Made by a program: the position numbers and the translations under genes. The notes beneath the pieces are model-generated. The model ran no database searches. It saw only the letters and a program-made list of their open reading frames with translations, and had not been told where the DNA came from. A stretch of 64,000 nucleotides of DNA, taken from Beta vulgaris subsp. vulgaris. Its lineage: Eukaryota; Streptophyta; Magnoliopsida; Caryophyllales; Amaranthaceae. Below are positions 10,859 through 21,627 of the stretch, one piece after another. Location of the stretch: positions 4,466,784 to 4,530,783 of the forward strand of contig NC_079210.1 in NCBI RefSeq assembly GCF_026745355.1. The letters run 5' to 3'. Within the stretch, counting starts at the first letter, position 1. Every line of letters begins with the position of its first letter.

Positions 10859-13609
10859 GAAAAAAATGACTTTGGTTTATCAGTTATCACAACTAGTGGT
10901 GTCAGAAACAGATCTGACCGCTGGGTCAACCTGATTCTGACCTGACTTGAACCTGGTTCGACCTGTGAGGGTCAGTCCCTAGACCTGACCGAAACCTGAC
11001 CTGGGATTACCCAGACCTGACCGAAACCTGACCTGGATTACCCAGACCTGACCGGCACCCGGCAAGATTATATCCTGACCTGTTCAGACAGACCTGCTCT
11101 CAAACCCGAACCCGACCGTAATCAACAAGATATTAATAAAATTCAACTATTTTTTTATATCTACAAAATCATTTAAATATGTTAATTAATAAAATTGCTT
11201 ACATTTAATAATTAATTAAATAAAAAAGTAAATTATATTTAATTTAAGGGTTCAATTTTGAATATCATGTACTTGTTTATATTTTTATTTTCATTTATTT
11301 TTGAATTATTTAGGTACATTGCTCTCTTGTTTTGATTTGATATATATTGATGTATATGTTATATATACATGCTACAACTCACAAGTCACAACCTATATGT
11401 ATATACGTAGTATTTTAACAATTTTCTAAAATATCTTAATTTTTGATGTAATTTTGAATATCATCTATTGATGGCTCAAGACTTCATTAAGAATTAGTAA
11501 GCTTGTTAGCACTCTTTTACAACAATAATGCTGAATTTTTCTTAATGATACGAAATTAGGAGTTATATTTTCAGATTTTTTTTTGAAGAAACTAAAATAA
11601 AGAATGATATTTGCCTATTTGGTTCCAGTTTCTCATTAAAAATAAAAATCAATTGCATTCAGTTGAACATTATGAAAACTAAATCTAAATATTTAGAGCT
11701 ATACCTAAAACTTAAAATATAAAATTCTAAAATAAAAAACAAGATCTTATGTAAACTAGATCTAAAGGATTACGTACATTGATACCAAAATATTCAATGT
11801 TTAACCACCTTAATTTTTGCCCAAAATATTAAAGACTCCGAATCTAAAATTCAAAACATTACAACAACTTTCAATTGATTTCCATGTTCCAAAAGCTCCG
11901 AATTCATCCAGTCTGCACCAACTCAAGTAGATTCCATTGTTTCAATTGATGTAGGATCCGCTATTCCATTGTAGCTTTAACAAAAACAAAAAATAACAGT
12001 ACAAAAACAAATTACTGCTATGAGAGAATTCAATTCGAGAGTGAATGAGAAAAAAAATTATAAAAAGAGATGAAGACCATGAAGTAGTAATATGAGAAAT
12101 ACGAATTATGAAAGTGAAAACATTATTACCTTAAACAGATGAAGACCACAAGAATTTGAGGAATAGATCTACAAAAGAGAGAGAAATGAGTGAGTGAGAG
12201 TAAAACATATCAAACATATTTTTAAAAAATCAGATTCGAAACTCAAACAACTCGAAATTATAAAAAAAAAAAAAAAAACCAAAGTTCATCATCACATTCG
12301 AAACTCAAACAAAAAAATCAGAAATCTTACATAAAACAAAAAAAAACAAATATTTTCGCATGAATCAAAACTCGAAATTTAAATTTAAAGAGAGGGAGAG
12401 AATGAAGACCGGCGAGATGATGAGGGGATGAAGACCGACCGGCAAGATCTGGAAAGTAAATCTGAAGCCATTGATTTTCGTTTCCAGATCTGAAGCTTGA
12501 ACGTCAGTCGTGAATAGAGGTGCGTGAGAGAGAAAGTTGAAGGAGATCTACCATGAGAGGGAGGGAGGAGTGGTAGCAATATTACGATGATTAAACTTGA
12601 GCATCGATCGGATGAAGGAGTAAACCGATAGCAGCAACCTCTTCCTCATTGAAAAACAAGTCATCAGACCGGAGAAAAATACACGAACCAGCAACATAGA
12701 CCGCGGCAATCACCACGCCAATCAAGATATTCCCATTGAGACCACTAACAAGGTAAAAGATCGATGGTAGAATAGCAACATCGATGATAGAGATGGGGTG
12801 AAAGAGGAGAAGACAAGAGAGATGGAAGAGGATTGAGGATGATGAAGAGGGAGGCCATTACTGATGAATGAGGATAGGAGGGAAAGGGGAAGGGTTTAGG
12901 GTTAGAAAGGGATTTAATTCAATGGTTGGATTTTGATCTTTCTCAAATCAATGGTCTTAATTCATAATCTTTGATATTATTTTTTAACCAATGAGAATTG
13001 AGAGTGGTCAATCACATGGATTGCTAACTTAATCAATGGTTGGATTTTCATCTTTCTAAAATTAATGGTCTTTCCCTCAAACAAAAATAAGTAGCCTAAA
13101 CTACTAATAAATTAGTATTGTATTTTGATATTATTATGATTTGAGTATTCTAATTTCTAGTTCTAATATTATTAGTTTACTAACTTTAGAAATTACTAGT
13201 ATTACTAGAAATTAGAAACATTCGAAACTAAATTAGTATTATTGATTTTTAAGAAATTATTTATCTAAATTTATAATTTAAAAATATGTGAACATGTTAC
13301 ATGCGGTAATTAGGGATTAATTTAATGTTAACATGTAAGACGTAACACAATAACAATTAGTCTTATGATTTAAGACTTAATGTCTTAATTATTGCATTTA
13401 CAATTTAAATTATGTCTTATTGTTGATACTTGCGTGCTACTATTATTATTATTGTGCAACATATGAACCCGCGTTATAATCACGTACCCGGTAGGCCTCA
13501 TATAGTCATATGAACCGTCGTTGTAAATCTATGAATGTATGATTATCATTTGTTATACTATTTCTTGTTATTATTCCTCTTCGTATTTGTATTACTATAA
13601 TAATAAATC

Positions 13610-13905
13610 CTTTATATGAAGTTTGGAATTGATCTTCTGCTCGTTATTAGTGTAGTTGTTATGAATTATGATATATAATATTAAAACATATGAAGAGTCG
13701 CTCTACTCCTTTACTCATTAGGGTGGTTTTACGCAGTTGATTAGTCGAAATAAGAGTTGACTAAGAGAATACACTAACATCACGGTAATCAATATAGTGT
13801 TTTTATTGGTTTTTCGTTATTACCCACGTATTTATGGCAGACACACACATATGTATTTATATGTTGATTTTAATACTTTTATTAATACGATTCATTTACA
13901 TATAT
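13610..13905. repeat. Direct duplication inside the hAT element, copy 1
   Basis: Shares long runs with about 14990-15330, for example ATATAATATTAAAACATATG and CACGGTAATCAATATAGTG. The two copies lie on either side of the CACTA terminus at 14252. The open frame 13797-14009 lies in this AT-rich repeat and is not considered a gene. Confidence 0.75.
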
Positions 13906-14251
13906 ATACAAAGTTAAGAGAAGACTACAAATACTATACTAGTATTAAACTAAATTATAACATAAAAACAATTAACTTAAATAATATTATAGCTTATGAA
14001 GACAAATGAGTGTTATTGTTGTTAATCTTATACTAGTATTAAACTATATGGTTGTTAAATGTTAACAAGTTACTACTTGTTAACTATTTTACTTAACTTA
14101 TGGTTGTTATTGTTAACAATTAACTTATATTAATAAGTTATGATTAACTATTTTACTTAACTTATGGTTGTTACTTGTTACATGTTCTTATGATTAACTA
14201 TTATCATTTTCATTTGATGTTTATTTGTAGTATTGTTCTCCTTACCATCCA

Positions 14252-14512
14252 CTAGTGGAAAAATGAAGAAGGGCTGCGCTGAAAAAGGCATGTAGGACTG
14301 TGCTTTTTGACAGCAGCCCTTTCAGTAGCAGCCCTTCACTTTTTAAGTAGGGTTGCGCTAGAAAAGCGCAGCCCTTAAGCTAGAAGGGCTGCGCTAGTTA
14401 GGAAAAAGCGCAACCCTTCTAGCTTAGAAGGGCTGCGCTAGTTAGGAAAAAGCGCAGCCCTTCTGAGCTAGAAGGGCTGCGCTTTTTCCTAACTAGCGCA
14501 GCGCTTCCTACC
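14252..14512 (+). mobile_element. CACTA transposon terminus with palindromic GGGCTGCGC array
   Basis: Begins CACTAGTGGAAAAATGAAG and continues with alternating GGGCTGCGCT and AGCGCAGCCC words, the subterminal array of a CACTA (En/Spm) element. It matches, inverted, the right end of the CACTA element ending at 21277: both share CTTCACTTTTTAAGTAGGG. No matching right end with target duplication was found close by, so this is probably a truncated end. Confidence 0.65.
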
Positions 14513-14667
14513 AAAAAAAAAAAAAAAATTAAAAAAAAAATTTTTTTTTTGACATTTTTTTACTCATAATCTCACATTTTCTGAAATAAAACAGAAGAGA
14601 AGAGAAACGAAAATAAAAATACTAAACCCAAAACAAAAACAAAAGAATGAAACGAAAATGAAAAAAA

Positions 14668-14850
14668 GGAACATTAATCAAAACAAAGATGAAAATACAA
14701 GAACATTAATCAAAACAAAGAGAAGTATACAAGAACATTAATCAAAACAAAGAGAAGTATACAAGAACATTAATCAAAACAAAGAGAAGTATACAAGAAC
14801 ATTAGTCAAAATATATATAAACAAAGAGAAGTATACAAGAACATTATAGA
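14668..14850. repeat. Tandem repeat, 32-33 bp unit, about 5-6 copies
   Basis: The unit contains AAGAACATTAATCAAAACAA followed by AGAGAAGTATAC. Copies start near 14668, 14701, 14733, 14765, 14797 and (degenerate) 14839. Confidence 0.85.
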
Positions 14851-14989
14851 TCTGAAAATACAAGAACTACCTCCAAACATTAACCTAATAATGTTTAAAT
14901 ACATAAAACAAAACCCTAATACATAATTTAAGGAAAAAAAAATGCTTATAATAATAAATCAATCATAATGCTTATAATAATAAATCATT

Positions 14990-15253
14990 TATATAAAGTT
15001 TGGAATTGATCGTATACTCGTTATTATTGTCGTTGGTTATAATATATAATATTAAAACATATGAAGAGTCGTTCTACTCCTTTACTCATTAGAGTCGTTT
15101 TACGCAGTTGATTATTAGAAATAAGAGTTGACTAAAAGAATACATTAAACATCACGGTAATCAATATAGTGTTTTTATTGATTTTTCGTTGTCATCCTTA
15201 TATTTATCGAACACACACATATGTGTATATATATATATATATATATAATATAT

Positions 15254-15296
<43 letters not shown>

Positions 15297-15330
15297 CTTA
15301 ATACTTTTATTAATATGATTCGTTTATAAA
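14990..15330. repeat. Direct duplication inside the hAT element, copy 2
   Basis: Second copy of 13610-13905, expanded by a (TA)n microsatellite at about 15223-15292. Confidence 0.75.
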
Positions 15331-15753
15331 ATAGATAACAAAATCAAGATGACCCGACCAGGAGTTACCCGAAGTTGAATTGGCGTTCAATAGCGAATGG
15401 ACCCGATGTTTCACAATGATCGAACTAAGATGAGTAAGATCATTACTAATTCAACCCGAGTACATTTCACTTAACTCAACCGCACATGGAACCTAAATAC
15501 GACCTTCGCAAACCCGGCTAAAAAAATATCAAAGGGCGATTATACCCGGGAATTGATCGACTTGTAAACGGAACGTTCAGACCTCTCCGGCACCCGGGAA
15601 TCCAATGATTCAAATGTGTTCGACCCAGTTGAACAAAACCTGACCAGTCATGACCCGGGGCACTGACAATCAGAATCCTGACCTGTCCGGGTCTGACCTG
15701 GTTCGCCGTGGGTATACCCAGAACCTGTTTATGAACCTGTTTTGACACCACTA

Positions 15754-16080
15754 ATCACAACTACTCATTCAATTGCACATATGGTAATATTTTAATATCG
15801 AGTTGGGTCGAATTATTTATTTTGTAGAAACGTAGGTCGTTGGTACTAAATCCACTTTAGTTTACCAATGCACTAAAAACTTGACTTGTAAGACGACAAG
15901 ATGAAAGACAAGCAGGCAACTGCTAAGACTATAAAACGTTCTTGAATCTTTAAGAGAATTGCAAACCAGTTTCTTGATAGGAGAGAATTTAGTGGCAGAT
16001 TCATAAGAATAAATATTACTAAATATAAGCAATTTTTTACGGATTTTTATCAAATACTTTCCAGTTTTACAAAAATGTGT
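15754..16080 (+). repeat. Relic of a BAHD upstream region (right part)
   Basis: With 10780-10893 this would form one interval if the hAT element were absent. Landmarks shared with the BAHD2 5' flank include AGATCATGTTA with a following AACTTTATTT (left part), and AGTTTACCAATGCACT with GACTTGTA (right part, against 37030-37080). A segment at 15945-16025 (AAACCAGTTTCTTG and AGTGGCAGATTCATAA) also matches 5262-5320 next to the AAE relic. No acyltransferase frame follows. Confidence 0.55.
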
Positions 16081-16202
16081 AGGGTATCATTATAATTCCA
16101 CAAGGTGTCCATGAGGATTTTAAAATTCATCAGAATAATAACCTTAGTGACTAACGACCATCAACTCCGTTAACTATTAAGACAAATCATCCTAATTAAT
16201 TA

Positions 16203-16295
16203 CTTCCTCTGTTACGTTTTAAAAGCAACAGAGTGGTATTTTTTTTGTAAGATATAAAATATTCCTTTGCTGCATTTAAAACGAAACGGAGGAAG
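16203..16295. mobile_element. Short Stowaway MITE, 93 bp
   Basis: Termini CTTCCTCTGTTACGTTTTAA and CTTCCTCCGTTTCGTTTTAA are inverted to each other, with TA on both sides. The element is small but has the full Stowaway signature. Confidence 0.75.
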
Positions 16296-16451
16296 TAATT
16301 AATATAATCCCCAATGAACCTAATTAATACAAATAAAGTAAATCCTTTTTTTCCCCTAAAAAAAAAAGCAAATCCTAATCAAGCATAAATCCCCACACCC
16401 TCACACCCCTTTAAAACCCAACCCATCACCCCAATCAACCCCACCCAATCG

Positions 16452-16701
16452 CCTTACTTTTTTAGGCGCGGGCGCTCCTAATTAACAAAGAGCGAGCGCT
16501 CCTTGTTAATTTCTCGACATTTCTTCTTTAAACACTATTGTTAGCCCCGTTTGTTTTTGTTATAATATAAAAAAAAATTTCACTTAATGACAAGTTAACT
16601 TTTAGAGAGTTTTTAGCTTAATCTAGTGAGAGAAAGTGTAGTTCTAGAGAGAGAAAGTAGATTTTTCATGGTTTTCTAGCTTGGATTATCACAAACATTG
16701 T

Positions 16702-16745
<44 letters not shown>

Positions 16746-17822
16746 AGGATGTCTTGGCCTAGTGGTTAAGATTGAGGTGTTGTGAACGATAGGTCACAGG
16801 TTCGAATCCCCCCTCCCCTTCTTTATAATTTGTACCGCCTTTGTGGCTCATATGGATCAAAAAAAAAAAAACATTGTGGTTTTTATGCAAGATCTTCTTT
16901 TCGTCTTCATGGTTTAAGTAATATATTCTCTCCTCTCTACTTTTTATGCTTTTATCTTTTTATTTATTTAAATTTTATTTAATTAGTTTAACCCATGTTT
17001 AGATTTTAGTTTTTTAAACTTAATCTTGTGTTAGATTTTGTGTTGATTGTTTAGTTGTTCATGTTTGATTTTTTTTCTTCTATTTGTAATACTGTGATGA
17101 CTATGATGATTAGTGAGTAGTTAATTAGTTGGGGGTTGGGGTGAAAACCCAATCATGATTAATTTGGGTGTTTGAAAAATAAGTTAGGGGTTTAATTGGG
17201 CTTCTTAATTAATCAATAGCATGATTATAATCTATTTGCATTCCATTCTAGTTGGTTATTTGGATGTTTGTTGATTGATGCCTTAGTTAAAATGAGAAAG
17301 GAGATTAAGGTTAACGTTTATGCTATTTTCTTGCTTAATTGCTCATGAAAGTGAGATTTGACTGAGGGTTTTGTAAATTGGCATTGTGTTTATCCCCTTG
17401 GTTGCATATTTGAGACCATAAGAGTGGCTTAGTTATGTGACTTAGGAGGTAGTTAAGAGCCAATAACCTCAATTAGTTGCTTGATTCTTTCCTCTATACT
17501 TTGCGCTTCTTATTTCCTAAATCATGATTGGATTGTGTTTATCCCCTTCTCCCAATGCTTTTATCAATCAGTTTCTTGTCTAATCACTTAGCGTCTTCTT
17601 TAGATCTTAATTAATTAGTTAATTTAGTTCTTATTTTAGCAAACCAAACATCTTGCTAAATCTTCGACTTAGCTTGCAACAATTAGCAACATTAGTGTTC
17701 TTCTTGCTATTCCCTCTGGATTTCGGCCCGTACTTATCATTTTACCTAGTTTAGTGATTTAGTTAGGTTTTTTTTATGACTTTAGGAGATTAGTAACGAT
17801 CTAATTAATTTTTCATTTGTCA
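16452..17822 (+). repeat. Left (5'-truncated) Gypsy LTR
   Basis: Aligns with 22215-23430 throughout: TTGTTAATTTCTCGACATTT, then AGTGAGAGAAAGTG, and finally GCAACATTAGTGTTCTTCTT. A SINE interrupts it. Confidence 0.85.
16709..16870 (+). mobile_element. tRNA-derived SINE in the left Gypsy LTR
   Basis: Flanked by target duplications ACATTGTGGTTTTT (16695-16708 and 16871-16884). The right LTR holds the uninterrupted site (AATTGTGGTTTTTATGC). The body has an A box (TGGCCTAGTGGTTAAG) and B box (GGTTCGAATCC) for RNA polymerase III and ends in a poly(A) tail. A 30-base T run precedes the head. A second copy lies at 53366. Confidence 0.85.
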
Positions 17823-18415
17823 AAATGGTATCGTTGCCGGGGATTTATGTGGATTCCTTGCTTTGATTTTGAGTACATGTTTAAAGCTCCTTTTGAGAGA
17901 GTGTGAGCTTGGGTTGCGATGTTTTAGGAGGTGATTAATCTTGATTGCATTAGAGTCTACCAAAATGAAACTAATGAATGCCCAATTGGATGTCTAGTCT
18001 TGAATCTTGACTATATTCCTCATTCTTGCATAATAGCTTCACACTTGCGGTCCCTTGTGTCCCTCGATATGCTCATCATGTTCCAAAGCAAAGCTATGCA
18101 AGAAGCTTAGTTTTTAGTTCTTTTCGTTTGAAATAAGTGGCACAAAAAGCCACAAGTTCTTCTGTTTCTCTTTAGTGACTAGTTACCTCTTCCTTATATA
18201 TCAAAGATTTCCGTAATAAGGGAAAAAGAAAAAACCAAGAACAGCCAAAAAAGCCGTGAAAAAAAAAAGTGAAAAATGAAATGCAGAAAAAAAATAGTAA
18301 AGTTCAATAAAAGAGGTAATTTTGTGGATGCCTACCACACTTAGTGTTACTTTTGCTGCTATTTCGAGTAGAATGGAGTCTCATGCCTAATTGTGTGTTT
18401 AAGGAAAGTGGACTA

Positions 18416-21277
18416 CACTAGGGGGGAAAAAAAGGAAGGGTTGCGCTGAAAGGGCTGTATATTTTTCAAAACGCAGCCCTTCTTTATTGTAGGGCTGCGG
18501 TTTATTTTTATAGAAGGGCTGCGTTTTTAAAGAAAATCGCAACCCTTTAGATAAAGGGCTACGCTTGACTAAAAAATGCAGCCCTTCTAACTGTAAGAAG
18601 GGCTGCGTTTTTAGTCAAGCGCAGTCCTACACTAGTAGAATAAATGCTATTTGCTGCGGTGATATTGCTGCGGTTTTACCCATACGCAGCAATATATCAC
18701 GTAAAAAGAAAAGAAAAAATATAAAATAACCATATTGCTGCGGTTTCTATAGAAAACCGCAACAATATGGTTTCAACGGAAATTTTTTGAAATTTTTTTG
18801 ACTATTTGACCAAATATATTGCTGTGGTTTCTCCAAAAAACCGCAATAATATATTAAAATAATATAAAAAATATTAAACCATGTGAAAAAACACATAATA
18901 TTAAAATATTAACTATTCTTCGGTTTTTTTTTATAGAACCGCAGCAATATGCCGTTTTAAGTATAAAAAAAAATAGTGGCCCAACTAGGGTTTTGTTCCT
19001 CTCTCTCAAAATCTCATTAGCCGTTTCACACTTTCACTCTACTCTCTCTCTCTCCTCTCTCTCCTCTCTCTCCTCTTCGGCGTTCTTCCATTTCTCTCTC
19101 ATTAACAGTCCTCTCCTCTCTCTTCTTCGGCTCGTCTTCGTCGTCCTTCATGGCTCGCTGCTCTTCATCGCTTGTACGTGGGTTGTGACTCGTCGGCCTT
19201 CGTTGCTCATGAATAACACAACCACCATGTCGCTCGTCGCTCGTGGCTCGTGACGCGCAAGGCCTCGACCTTCGTCGATGGTGGCTCGTGACGCGTAAGG
19301 CTCGACCCTCGTCGAGGTTGGCTCGTGAAGTCGTGACTCGCATGGAGGTCGATGGTGGCTCGTGAACTCGCCGGCTTTTGTTGACCGCGGCTGAGAACTC
19401 CAATTTTTTTAGGGCTTTAATTTCTGGTTTTATTATTATTATTATTGTAGAGTTTTTGTTTCTCTGTAACGTACTTCAGAATTTTTTTTTTCATTATTTT
19501 CTTTGTTCATTTTTGTTCTCTTTAATGTAATTTTCTTATTTCAAATGTAAATTTTTGTTCATTTTTGTTCTTTTCTTTGTTCAGTTTTTTTCTTTCTTAT
19601 TGCTGTTTTTTTTCTTTGTTAGTTTCATTTTATTTTCTATATCTCGTTTTTTCTCTTTGTTCAGTTTTCTTATTGATTTTCTTTCTTCATTAGTTTCGTT
19701 TCATTTTTCTGTATCGTTTTGTTGTTGCTAGTTTCTGATTTTTTGCTATTTTTCTGAATTTTTTTTATGTATAGAATTTAAAGGTAAAATGGAAAAAAAA
19801 AAAATTTATTTGCTTACACCTGTATATATTGCTGCGGTTTTGGCTAGAAACCGCAGCAATATGCTTATTTTTTATTATTAAATACCGCATATTTCTGCGG
19901 TTTTTACCCAGAAACCGCAGCAATACGTTCAAATATTGCTGCGGTTTTAAACCGCAGCAATATTATTAATACATATTGCTGCGCGCCCAAAACCGCAGCA
20001 ATAGGGCACTTTTTAACCGTAGCAAGTAGCATTTATTCTACTAGTGCTATTGGGCCTTAAATTCTTTATTATTCTATTTGTCGTAGCCCCCTAAACTCCC
20101 TCCAATTCTTTCATTATGTCGCTCCCTCTCTCTCCTCCCATTTCATCTCCTTAACTCACAGAAAGCGCTGGAAGGGCTTCTCTCTCACCCCCATCTCGTT
20201 TCTCTCTCACCCCCATCTCGTTTCTCTCTCCTCCTCGTTCCTCACATCATCGACTTCAATTTGTTCCTTCTCCGTTCGTCGACCTTCCTTCTCCGTTCGT
20301 CGTTCTCTGTTGTTCCTCGTCGTTCCTCGTCCGACTCTTCGTTCCTCGTCGGCATTCCTTCTCCGTTCGTCATTCTCTGTTGTTCCTCGTCGTTCCTCAT
20401 CTGGCTCTTCGTTCCTTGTCCGTCGTTCCTCGTCCGTCTGTTGGTCGAACTCCGCTTAAGCAACACAACAACAACAACAAGCACGACAACAACAACTTCA
20501 GATTAATAATTTTAGGTTTTTTTTTCATTTTCGTTTTTTTTCATTTTTTGTTCAGTTTCAAATTAGTTTATTTTTTAGGGTTATTTTTTTTCATTTTCGT
20601 CAATGTTCAGATTTGATTATTTTTAGATCTATAATTTTTGGGTTATTTTTTTTCATTTTTTGTTCATTTTTGTTAATTTCTGTTTTTATTTTCGTTCCCT
20701 TTTTTTTTTCTATTTCCGTTCAATTTTTTTTTTAATTTCAGCACTAAGATTTTTGGAATAATCATTGGGTTTCTTAATAAAAATCATAGCTGTATACATA
20801 ATCATACAGGTCTACAAGTCTAATGCTTTTACAATGGTTTATATAACTTACAAGCAATATTATTGGAGCATGAGCAAAAGCATACAAAAATCATGATCTT
20901 TTAAATATTTACCGAGCTTGAGTTATTCCTTAATGCAAGCCCTGGATAAATGTACCATTAATGGATGTTAATTTGATTGTCGAATGGAATCCTATCAAAA
21001 CTTCAAGCGCATCTCAACCATCTCGCCTTCTAAAGTTTTTTTTTTTTAATTTTTTCATGGGTCGAAAGGGCTACGTTTTTGTGGCAAAAACGCAGCCCTT
21101 TGTACAATGAAGGGTTGCGTTTATTGTTAAAAACGCAGCCCTTCCTTGTGAAGGGCTGTGTTTGAAAAGCGCAACCCTACTTAAAAAGTGAAGGGCTGCT
21201 ATGGAAAGGGCTGCTGTCAAAATGTGCAGCCCTAAGGGCCTTTTTTAGCGCAGCCTTTCATTATTTTTTCACTAATG
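18416..21277. mobile_element. CACTA element (outer) inside the Gypsy interior
   Basis: Left end CACTAGGGGGGAAAAAAAGG, right end inverse CATTAGTGAAAAAATAATG (one changed base in the core). Both sides have the 3-bp duplication CTA (18413-18415 and 21278-21280). Subterminal arrays of GGGCTGCG/CGCAGCCC words occupy 18440-18628 and 21060-21260. A smaller CACTA element is inserted in the left array. The cargo includes a repetitive CGTTCCTCGTC stretch (20250-20460). No transposase is seen. Confidence 0.8.
18630..20046. mobile_element. Small CACTA element nested in the outer CACTA
   Basis: Ends CACTAGTAGAATAAATGCTA on both sides (inverted), identical over 20 bases, and flanked by CTA duplications (18627-18629 and 20047-20049). 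Subterminal arrays consist of ATTGCTGCGGTTT and AAACCGCAGCAAT words, a different motif from the host element. The interior (18990-19400) is a pyrimidine-rich segment with repeated TCGTGGCTCGTGA words, perhaps captured 5' untranslated DNA. Its open frames on both strands are not considered genes. Confidence 0.9.
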
Positions 21278-21627
21278 CTAGCATTTGGAATATTTATACC
21301 TTTTGAAGAGCCTTATTTGTCTTTAGAATAGCTAGAAGTGTCTCTAAAGAGCTAGTAATAAACCTAATAAAGTGTCCTAAATTGCAATCTTGTTTAGTCT
21401 TTTCGTCAACCTTAACCTTTGAACACATTTGAAAAGAATTGATCTTGAAAAATTGCTCTTTATTCTTTGATTGTGAACCATTTCTTCATTATTGAACTTG
21501 GACGAAATCGTGAAAAGTGCTTTAGTTTTTGATATCTTATTATCGTGTATCTCTTACTTTCTCTTGCATGTTTCCCTTCTTTACTTAATTGCTTGACGAC
21601 AAGCAATCGTCAAGCTTGGTGGAAATT

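Larger units (their letters stand above)
10894..15753. mobile_element. Non-autonomous hAT-type transposon, 4.86 kb
   Basis: Terminal inverted repeats begin TAGTGGTGTCAGAAACAG on the left and TAGTGGTGTCAAAACAG on the right. They are flanked by a perfect 8-bp target duplication, ATCACAAC (10886-10893 and 15754-15761), which is diagnostic of the hAT superfamily. Both subterminal regions are packed with GACCTGACC/GGTCAGG-type words (10915-11120 and 15590-15745), likely transposase-binding arrays. No transposase frame is visible. The interior holds AT-rich DNA, a block at 12380-12900 of no recognised origin, a 300-bp direct duplication, a CACTA end and a tandem repeat. It split a BAHD upstream relic. 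Confidence 0.85.

Noticed and set aside
10915..11120. Regular GACCTGACC repeats resembling a CRISPR-like or satellite array
   Set aside because: Spacing is irregular and the repeats sit within hAT ends; this is a plant genome and no cas-like genes exist.
19026..19403. 125-residue Arg/Glu-rich minus-strand frame
   Set aside because: Translation of a CTCTCTC/TCGTGGCTCG repetitive tract inside a CACTA element; both strands are open, which signals compositional bias.
20242..20506. Opposed frames rich in Arg/Glu/Asn and Ser/Phe/Leu
   Set aside because: They come from repeated CGTTCCTCGTC words in the outer CACTA element.
14252..21277. One single 7-kb CACTA element joining the left end at 14252 to the right end at 21277
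   Set aside because: The ends match well, but the flanks do not share a 3-bp duplication, and 18416 pairs with 21277 with CTA on both sides. The hAT right end at 15753 also lies between.
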